A stretch of DNA of 64,000 nucleotides, from contig NZ_JACRSE010000001.1 in the NCBI RefSeq assembly GCF_014281055.1, positions 310,001 through 374,000 of the forward strand, given 5' to 3'. A program made the position numbers and the translations under genes. The DNA comes from Fluviispira vulneris (GTDB lineage Bacteria > Bdellovibrionota_B > Oligoflexia > Silvanigrellales > Silvanigrellaceae). Numbering within the stretch: position 1 is the first letter of the stretch; the number at the start of each line of letters is the position of its first letter. Below the pieces are notes generated by a model. That model did not search any database. It was not told the DNA's origin and saw nothing but the letters and a program-made list of their open reading frames with translations. Shown piece after piece: positions 58,388 to 64,000 of the stretch.

Positions 58388-59142
58388 TGGACCCCAATTT
58401 AGTTGACACATGATTAATGTGAATTTTGATACTGCACAGGACTCATCATTGCAAGTCCTGAATGAGGTGCGTAATGATTATAATCGTAAAACCATTCTTC
58501 TAAATGCTCTATAACCCAATCAGCAGAATAACAATCATTGACATAAACATAATCTCTTTTAAATGTTCCTAAAAATTTTGCCGCTGAGCCTTGTAACTTT
58601 TAAATCTTTTTTCCACCGAGCGTATCATTAATTCTTGAATAGATTTTCCTAATAATGGTTCCTTGGACGCAACGTAACTAATCGCTTCTCTATCTTTACA
58701 GTCTAAAGAAAACGCAACATAAACTTTTTCATCGTTAAAACAACGAATTTCGAATGCGTCTGAACACCATCTAGTATTTGAATGAAGAGTTACAATTTTT
58801 CCTGTGCCTGTATGATTTGTTCTTTGCACTTGATTTTTAGGAAGGAGGAGACCATTTAATTTCATTATCCGATATATTCTTTTTTTATTTATTCTCTCAC
58901 TTTTTGAGACTTTAAGAACATTATTGACCATGGCTGTTACTCTTTTATAGCCATATGTAGGCCTTCTTTCTACGACCTTTTTTATAAGAGATAACATTAT
59001 TTTATCATCTTTTTTTAAGAATTTTAATAGCATCAGTTAATATAGCCTTATCCACTGTTAAAGTTGAAACAGCTCTAGCTAAATGCTTATTTTCTTTTCG
59101 CAATCGCTCCATTTCAGCTAGAATTTCTTCCATATTATTCAT
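58388..59142 (-). mobile_element. defective IS3-family (IS2-group-like) element, copy 1
   Basis: The right end is clear: a TGGACCCCAATTTAGTTGACA terminus begins at 58388 on the plus strand. No matching left terminus is found near 59142. Inside, orfA is reduced to a 3' part and orfB carries two internal deletions (see the transposase entry). The element cannot transpose on its own. Confidence 0.8.
58414..59142 (-). pseudogene. IS2-like transposase remnant (orfA 3' part and deleted orfB)
   Basis: The orfA remnant reads MEEILAEMERLRKENKHLAR down to DAIKILKK. orfB then begins KKDDKIMLSLIKKVVERRPT and includes RRPTYGYKRV, RIYRIMKLNGLL, RWCSDAFEIRCF (first catalytic Asp) and SLDCKDREAI, all matching IS2 OrfB. 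After SVEKRFKSYKAQ the region with the second Asp (TDNGSxY) is deleted. The tail TFKRDYVYVNDCYSADWVIE to NSH appears in another frame, ending at 58414. A 137-bp deletion between orfA and orfB occurred at a CTTAAAAAAA repeat, judged against copy 2. Confidence 0.85.
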
Positions 59143-59431
59143 TGATTTATACAGACGGAAAAATTAAGGAGCAAATTAAAAAAGCAGCATTAACTGTGAT
59201 ATCTTCACGGACCAAATATTTAAATTTTGAAGCATTTTTTTTCTTAATTATCGTTTGCTAACAGATAAAAAAATTTTAACATCTAAAGAATATAAAAGCG
59301 TGATTATTCTTTGCCACAAAATCTGTTATAAACTTTCCGAGAAAGAAAATAGAACTTTTCAAAATAAAGAAGTTATTATCTCTCAATCTTCACTGTCTTT
59401 AAAAATTAACGAACTATTTTTTAAAAGATAA
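59142..59431 (+). pseudogene. gene remnant upstream of the second GNAT copy, frameshifted
   Basis: One frame reads TDGKIKEQIKKAALTVISSR then TKYLNFEAFFF and runs into a T8 run (59234-59241), after which the frame that continues is NYRLLTDKKILTSKEYKSVI, then ILCHKICYKLSEKENRTF to ELFFKR at 59431. One more T would join them. The second half is paralogous to 55631-55813. No family is recognised. Confidence 0.4.
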
Positions 59432-59445
59432 AAAAGGATTTTAAT

Positions 59446-59891
59446 TTGCAAATAACTTTTAGAATAGAAAAAAATATAAACTCAAAGTTGGAAAAAGATA
59501 TAAAATCACTTCTTCAGTGTGCTATGTTTCTTCCTACCGTGAAGAAAATTGAAACTGTTTATCAATATTTCACAAATATTGATAATGTAGAGCGCATGTT
59601 AATTCTGGCAATACTCCCAACTAATTACATATCAGATGAATTCAATATGCTATTAGTTGAGCTAATGGCTATAGAGACAGCAATTGATAGAGTTATTAGC
59701 CATTATGTCTCAGCAAATGAGGAGTTTCGTAATAAAGGCATTGGAAAACAAATGATTCAATTTCTTCAAAATCATTTTGCCAAAAAATAGAAGCTGAAAC
59801 GGATGATGATGCTATAGAGTTTTATAAAAAAGAAGGATTTAGTATTTTTATAAATAAAAATACTCTTCGATATACGTGCATAAAATTTTAA
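59446..59891 (+). pseudogene. GNAT acetyltransferase, frameshifted paralogue of the gene at 55128
   Basis: From TTG 59446 the frame encodes 114 residues to NHFAKK and then TAG. The next frame continues IEAETDDDAIEFYKKEGF to RYTCIKF at 59891, colinear with the intact copy. The intact copy has seven A where this one has six (59782-59787), so a single-base contraction is directly visible. The acetyl-CoA loop RNKGIGKQMIQFL is before the break. Confidence 0.88.
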
Positions 59892-59924
59892 AATAGATTC
59901 TATAGTTCATAAGATTGTTACATA

Positions 59925-60440
59925 TTATTTAATATATCTTCTTGGAAAGTTAGATTTGCAATTCACACCGCCACCAGGAAACTCAGCTCTAATCCCGCGC
60001 CAAATTGAAAAAGTATCGCCGTAACCAACAGCACTGTAGTTTTTCCCAAAGTTAAGGTTATCATTACGACATTTTTCTTCTATAGTACTGCAAAATATTC
60101 TAGCATCTTCTTCATTGTCAAACTCTTGATTGACAATTGCAAATTCAAGATTATTAAAAGTTTTAAAGCCTTTGCTATAGATATAGACTCCATTTGAAAC
60201 TCCGAGCGATTTATTTTCAATATAAGGGATAAGTGTTTCTATATTTTCTTTATGAGCATATTGCCAATTTGTTTTAATACAACTTAAGCCTGTACAGTAA
60301 TTATCAGTTGCTGATACTGCTATAGAGCTATTACTCACACAATACAGCCATGACCAAGCAATAGAGTTGGCATGTGCATTATTTTGAATAATTCCTGGAG
60401 CTATTCCTAAAAAAATACTTTTTAATAATAGATATTTCAT
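59925..60440 (-). CDS. secreted cysteine-rich protein of unknown function
   Basis: 171 residues behind AAAAGGATTTTATTAT, signal peptide ending near AHA-NSI. The mature protein begins with a WSWLYCVSN string and has about seven further cysteines, among them NYCTGLSCIKTNW, RIFCSTIEEKCRNDN and GVNCKSN. The opening aromatic-Cys and the late C-S-x-x-x-x-x-C part faintly recall the TLH-N-like module, but the order is not fully kept. No enzymatic motif seen. Confidence 0.65.
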   Translation of the reverse strand: MKYLLLKSIFLGIAPGIIQNNAHANSIAWSWLYCVSNSSIAVSATDNYCTGLSCIKTNWQYAHKENIETLIPYIENKSLGVSNGVYIYSKGFKTFNNLEFAIVNQEFDNEEDARIFCSTIEEKCRNDNLNFGKNYSAVGYGDTFSIWRGIRAEFPGGGVNCKSNFPRRYIK

Positions 60441-60745
60441 ATAATAAAATCCTTTTGATTTAAAATTTCTAAATATGATTATAAAAATTGAAGTTTTTTT
60501 ATTTTTATAATCAAAGGAAATATTAACTTTATTTGTATTTTTATCAAATTATTTTTAATTATATTTAAATATTATAAATTTTAATATATATTTTATTATT
60601 TACAAGTATCGCGAGTGTCGAAACTTGTTCAAATAATGCTGTCTTCGCTTGCAAAGTTCCTTGCTCAGCATTGACAAAATAGCAAATGCTTTTTACCTTG
60701 ATCTTTGACTTTTAAGAATCAACTTATTTATTATGGGTATAAATT
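60441..60745. other. AT-rich intergenic region, no gene seen
   Basis: About 305 bases between the cysteine-rich gene and a short plus-strand frame. A TTGACA at about 60671 could serve the latter; nothing else is visible. Confidence 0.35.
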
Positions 60746-60931
60746 GTGAAAAAAATAGCTCTATCAAGTTTAGTCCTAATTGTATGCATTTTAGAATTTA
60801 CTCAAAAAAATAGCTTTGGAAATAAAAAAATGAGTGATAACTCTGCAAGTGAACGAATTTACAATCGTAGATATGGGATAATAACTAAAGTAACTGATAC
60901 TGTATGGTGTCCGGATCCGTTCAGGTTGTAG
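60746..60931 (+). CDS. short peptide with signal-like N-terminus
   Basis: 61 residues from GTG 60746 with no clear ribosome site. The N-terminus MKKIALSSLVLIVCILEFTQ looks like a signal peptide. The rest is polar and ends GIITKVTDTVWCPDPFRL. It may be the 5' stub of a larger secreted-protein gene. Unrecognised. Confidence 0.35.
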   Translation: MKKIALSSLVLIVCILEFTQKNSFGNKKMSDNSASERIYNRRYGIITKVTDTVWCPDPFRL

Positions 60932-60965
60932 AGATTAGCTATGAGTTTATAGAGATGATTGTTAG

Positions 60966-62465
60966 CTATAATTTGGATTGAATGATAGGTTTATTTTTTT
61001 CAGCTAATTTGACCGGATCAATTGGAGCTTGCATATCGATAAAAGTTTCATAATGATCTGGAGAATACCAGCGTCTACCTGTTTTTCTTTCAACTATGAC
61101 TCGTTTTGCATCTCTTACTCTTACATGTTCTTCAACTAATGGAATATCGATTTCATAAAGTTGAGAATCTGGTGATAAGTCTTTGATACGTCCTTCAAAA
61201 TTACTAAACCTCTTTGCTGTATTAAAATCTATAAGATCAGAAAGACTATATGCTCTTGATGGTACTTTGGGCTTTGAATTAATCCCCCCAATTTTATACA
61301 TTTCAATCCTTAAGCTTCCAGCTCTTTGAAAAGGATTTGTAGCTTCATTCACTCCCTCAGTTGAAGGAGTTTTAGCAATATCTGCATAGGAGAATTTCCT
61401 TTGCCCCATTCCTTCACTTGTTTGTGTGTTGGATGAAACTAGATTTTCTGCAATTTGTGACGGTCTACGAGCAGCTTCAGCATGATGACTATTTGATTGA
61501 ATATTTAGTTCACTTGCTGAACGGGTGATTTCATTCATTCTATTACCAAATGGATCAATAGGAGACATAGCTCTTTCGCTGGAAGGGGTACTCAGATTTG
61601 AGATTGCTTTTTCAACTGAAACAACGTTTCTTGAAACCCCGTTGCTATTAGATAATGCAAGTGAGTCTGGTCTTGAATTGAGCGATGTTGGAACTTTTCC
61701 AGCTTTTGCAGAGCCTTTTATTGGTCCTGAAGTTATCAAATCTACAGTCAGTTCTGTTATAAGGCTACCAACAGTTAATTGAGAGTCAGTAATTAATCCA
61801 TAGGGGTAATCCCAATTAGGGCAAATAACGTTGTCTGCAACAATATATCCCCAATAAGATGCTGCAAGTGCATTCCCAGCTGCTCCTACATAGCGAAATG
61901 GTTCTCCAAAAGTTTTTGTGCAATAATTTACAAGAATGCTACAAGCCCTTTTTCCTTTCTCTGATGAGATTTGGCTCTTTAAGATTGAAGTTTGATCATT
62001 ATGTTGTGATATACTTGCTCTTTTTGTGCGACTTAGATTATCTTGTGAATATGTTTCCCATGAGTGCCAATTTTCAAGTTTTTCCCACTCATTTAACTCG
62101 CTCCATTCATTGCTGTTAGCGAATGCTTCAAGGTCTATATTTAAAATTGGGATTGCTGAATTGTAAGATGATTGAATTGAGTCATTTTCTGAATGAGTAC
62201 TTCTTTTATCCCGTCTACTAAGAAGATCATTTGTATTTAGTTTTAAGCCTGCATGCAGTGAAATTGGGGCATTAATTATATTTAAATTCCCTTCTAGCCA
62301 AAAATATTGGTTACTTGAATCTGCATTACTAATATCGGGATTAGCTGCCCAATACCATTCGGATTTTTCATTTGAGCAAAATAAATAAGATCCATCTGCG
62401 AATAAAGTGGAATGAAATGAAATTACAGAAATAAATAGCAGAGAATTTCTAAATATAAATGACAT
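60966..62465 (-). CDS. secreted toxin-like protein with split TLH-N-like module and RxKR sites
   Basis: 499 residues from ATG 62465, chosen for AAGGAAGTTATTA upstream and the signal peptide (MSFIFRNSLLFISVISFHST, cut near FA-DG). Residues 26-75 read GSYLFCSNEKSEWYWAANPD then FWLEGNL, like the first half of the TLH-N module; residues 174-210 (ACSILVNYCTKTFGEP, ASYWGYIV) resemble its second half. The roughly 95-residue insert between them has two furin-type sites, RDKR-S (85-88) and RTKR-A (146-149). A low-complexity Ser/Asn-rich linker (about 255-400) leads to a C-terminal domain with VIVERKTGRRWYSPDHYETF. I cannot name that domain; a toxin architecture is inferred. Confidence 0.65.
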   Translation of the reverse strand: MSFIFRNSLLFISVISFHSTLFADGSYLFCSNEKSEWYWAANPDISNADSSNQYFWLEGNLNIINAPISLHAGLKLNTNDLLSRRDKRSTHSENDSIQSSYNSAIPILNIDLEAFANSNEWSELNEWEKLENWHSWETYSQDNLSRTKRASISQHNDQTSILKSQISSEKGKRACSILVNYCTKTFGEPFRYVGAAGNALAASYWGYIVADNVICPNWDYPYGLITDSQLTVGSLITELTVDLITSGPIKGSAKAGKVPTSLNSRPDSLALSNSNGVSRNVVSVEKAISNLSTPSSERAMSPIDPFGNRMNEITRSASELNIQSNSHHAEAARRPSQIAENLVSSNTQTSEGMGQRKFSYADIAKTPSTEGVNEATNPFQRAGSLRIEMYKIGGINSKPKVPSRAYSLSDLIDFNTAKRFSNFEGRIKDLSPDSQLYEIDIPLVEEHVRVRDAKRVIVERKTGRRWYSPDHYETFIDMQAPIDPVKLAEKNKPIIQSKL

Positions 62466-62519
62466 TAATAACTTCCTTGTTAAAAGTGTTTTTATTTTAA
62501 ACTGTAAAATTATTAAATA

Positions 62520-62562
62520 AATTTCTAAAAGCAATCTTTAGAAAAGATTGCTTTTAGAAATT
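62520..62562 (-). repeat. 20-bp-arm hairpin upstream of the toxin-like gene
   Basis: Perfect arms of 20 bases (TTTCTAAAAGCAATCTTT core) around the loop AGA, 55 bases before ATG 62465 on the minus strand. Without a U-run it is more likely a 5' UTR structure or a protein-binding palindrome than a simple terminator. Confidence 0.65.
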
Positions 62563-62566
62563 ATCA

Positions 62567-62611
62567 AATATTACAAAATTGTCAAATAATATTTTAAAAT
62601 TTTGTAATATT
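62567..62611. repeat. second inverted repeat, 14-bp arms
   Basis: AATATTACAAAATT at 62567-62580 and its exact complement at 62598-62611, with a 17-base spacer. It lies only five bases from the hairpin at 62520-62562. Confidence 0.5.
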
Positions 62612-63351
62612 AATAAATTTTAATACTTACTGATTGAGCGACTATTAGTGGAATGTTATTGCGTCAAATATGGTGGGACGGATGCTTAATTTCCTTAAAA
62701 TAATTAATTACTTAAATAATTTAAAATTCATTTTCAAATAGAATTAGGATTTTTATCGAAACCGCTTTTTAAAAGCTACGCGCAGCAGTGCCATGGTGAG
62801 ATCTTCAAACTGAGTTTGGTTCACATTCATCAATATTTAATAAATTTAATCGTTGATTAAAAATAGGAATGCTAACCGTTAGGATAAAAGTAAAAATAAC
62901 TTTGTTCCTATGGTATACATGAGGTGTTGTATCATTTGAGGATAAATTTTAGAACACACCCTAATAAAGAAATCATTTATGTAATAATAACAAATATTTA
63001 TTATTTTTAATGATCTGTTTTAGCAGATCATATACTATTGCCAGTTAAGAGTAGAGAATGTTAAATTAAAATAAAAACATGTACTTAAAAAGACATGCGG
63101 AAAATCGTCCGAAAACATGGACCATTAGTCCCTTAGTAGATCGGACTTTTGATGCAATTTAAATTCCACTCGATTCTATTTACCAGTTGATAAGGATTTC
63201 AATTGACTGTAGAAAGGAACTAACAATTTTTGAGTATACTTCTTCATCGTGGGAAAGTTCTTTTTTTGATTTTGAGAGTTTAATCGGAGTGTGAACTTCA
63301 GACCATATAAGTTCTAAATCGTGTTTTGTTATTTTCTATATAAGCTTTATC
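62612..63351. other. 740-base region without an intact gene
   Basis: Only short broken frames. A small hairpin TGATCTG-N6-CAGATCA is at 63011-63030; on the minus strand it is followed by an A/U-rich run and may terminate. The right end meets the truncated insertion sequence. Confidence 0.35.
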
Positions 63352-64000
63352 ATTGCGAAAAGAAAATAAGCATTTGGCTAGAGCGGTTCCAACTTTAACT
63401 GTGGATAAAGCTATATTAACTGATACTATTGAAATTCTTAAAAAAAAGATCCAACAAAGAGCCTTGTTGAAACAGCAAATGAAGTCATCAAAATAAATAT
63501 ATATTCAGTATCTTCTGTAAGTCGAAATTTAAACATTTCAAGACAATCGACTTACAGACATAAATACAGGGTGGTCTTAATGAAAAATTATCTTAAAAAA
63601 AATGATAAAATAATGTTATCTCTTATAAAAAAGGTCGTAGAAAGAAGGCCTACGTATGGCTATAAAAGAGTAACAGCCATGGTCAATAATGTTTTTAAAG
63701 TCTCAAAAAGTGAGAGAATAAATAAAAAAAGAATATATCGGATAATGAAATTAAATGGTCTCCTCCTTCCTAAAAATCAAGTGCAAAGAACAAATCATAC
63801 AGGCACAGGAAAAATTGTAACTCTTCATTCAAATACTAGATGGTGTTCAGACACATTTGAAATTCGTTGTTTTAACGATGAAAAAGTTTATGTTGCGTTT
63901 TCTTTAGACTGTAAAGATAGAGAAGCGATTAGTTACGTTGCGTCCAAGGAACCATTATTAGGAAAATCTATTCAAAAATTAATGATACGCTCGGTGGAAA
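63352..64000 (+). mobile_element. IS3-family (IS2-group-like) element, copy 2, 5'-truncated and cut by the window edge
   Basis: Homology to copy 1 starts at ATTGCGAAAAG (63352). The first half of orfA is missing. The orfA end reads ILTDTIEILKKKIQQRALLK to QQMKSSK and stops. orfB lies in the -1 frame: PTKSLVETANEVIKINIYSV, an HTH-like stretch to SRQSTYRHKYR, then KKNDKIMLSLIKKVVERRPT, RWCSDTFEIRC and SLDCKDREAI, running off the right edge at residue SVE. It retains the 137 bp that copy 1 lost. Confidence 0.85.
63440..63448 (+). other. -1 programmed frameshift site of the insertion sequence
   Basis: A8G run (63440-63448) at the end of orfA containing the heptamer A AAA AAG, the classic IS3-family slippery sequence. 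Slipping back one base joins ILKK to DPTKSLVETANEV of orfB. Confidence 0.6.

Overview
The window is AT-rich (intergenic parts close to 80% A+T by eye), densely coded on both strands, and rich in signal-peptide proteins. It carries a Gram-negative gene set: UmuDC, AqpZ, KatG, a Blc-type lipocalin and periplasmic solute-binding proteins. The codon use, the many secreted lipase/toxin-like proteins and the large accessory load suggest a low-GC Bdellovibrionota/Oligoflexia-type bacterium (Silvanigrella/Spirobacillus-like). This is an inference from style only; there is no rRNA or other phylogenetic marker here, and I saw no tRNA or CRISPR array.

Layout. 1-5.4 kb: a partial peptidoglycan amidase lipoprotein, a secreted seven-blade FG-GAP-like propeller protein, and a minus-strand SOS block (DoxX, SRAP, umuD, umuC) with a palindromic operator candidate. 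5.5-10.5 kb: a thermolabile-hemolysin-like GDSL lipase, cytochrome b561, small secreted proteins, a frameshifted phosphotransferase gene and aqpZ. 10.8-13 kb: katG. 13.2-29.4 kb: a natural-product locus with a methyltransferase, a type III polyketide synthase-like enzyme and a 4409-residue trimodular NRPS (C-A-T-E / C-A-T / C-A-T-E-TE). 29.7-32.3 kb: two solute-binding proteins (one frameshifted) and a ricin-type lectin. 32.5-36.5 kb: a Fur-box-preceded operon (Bcr/CflA exporter, 2-deoxy-scyllo-inosose-synthase-like cyclase, TIM-barrel isomerase, thiamine-binding-like protein), possibly a second, iron-controlled small-molecule pathway. 36.9-40.8 kb: secreted PI-PLC, lipocalin and a carbohydrate-binding-like protein. 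40.8-42.2 kb: a graveyard of decayed genes.

42.18-48.72 kb: a Tn3-family-like transposon bounded by roughly 31-33 bp inverted repeats. It holds tnpA (short), tnpR and three cargo genes that look like a defence module: a HEPN-like protein, a lectin-like plus 2-deoxyribosyltransferase/TIR-like fusion, and a second HEPN-like protein. It sits inside a broken XRE-type antitoxin gene. This is my leading candidate for an undescribed system. 49.3-54.1 kb: an overlapping pair of ABCC/MRP-like ABC exporter half-transporters and a cholera/pertussis-type ADP-ribosyltransferase-like protein. 54.6-64 kb: small secreted proteins, an inverted duplication of a GNAT acetyltransferase cassette, conserved DUF genes, two defective IS3-family (IS2-like) copies, and a toxin-like secreted protein with furin-type RxKR sites.

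Two threads run through the window. One is a secreted cysteine/tryptophan module resembling the N-terminal domain of Vibrio thermolabile hemolysin; it recurs fused to a lipase, alone, and split inside a toxin-like protein. The other is a set of single-base contractions in A/T homopolymers that break several genes, while the 13-kb NRPS frame stays open.
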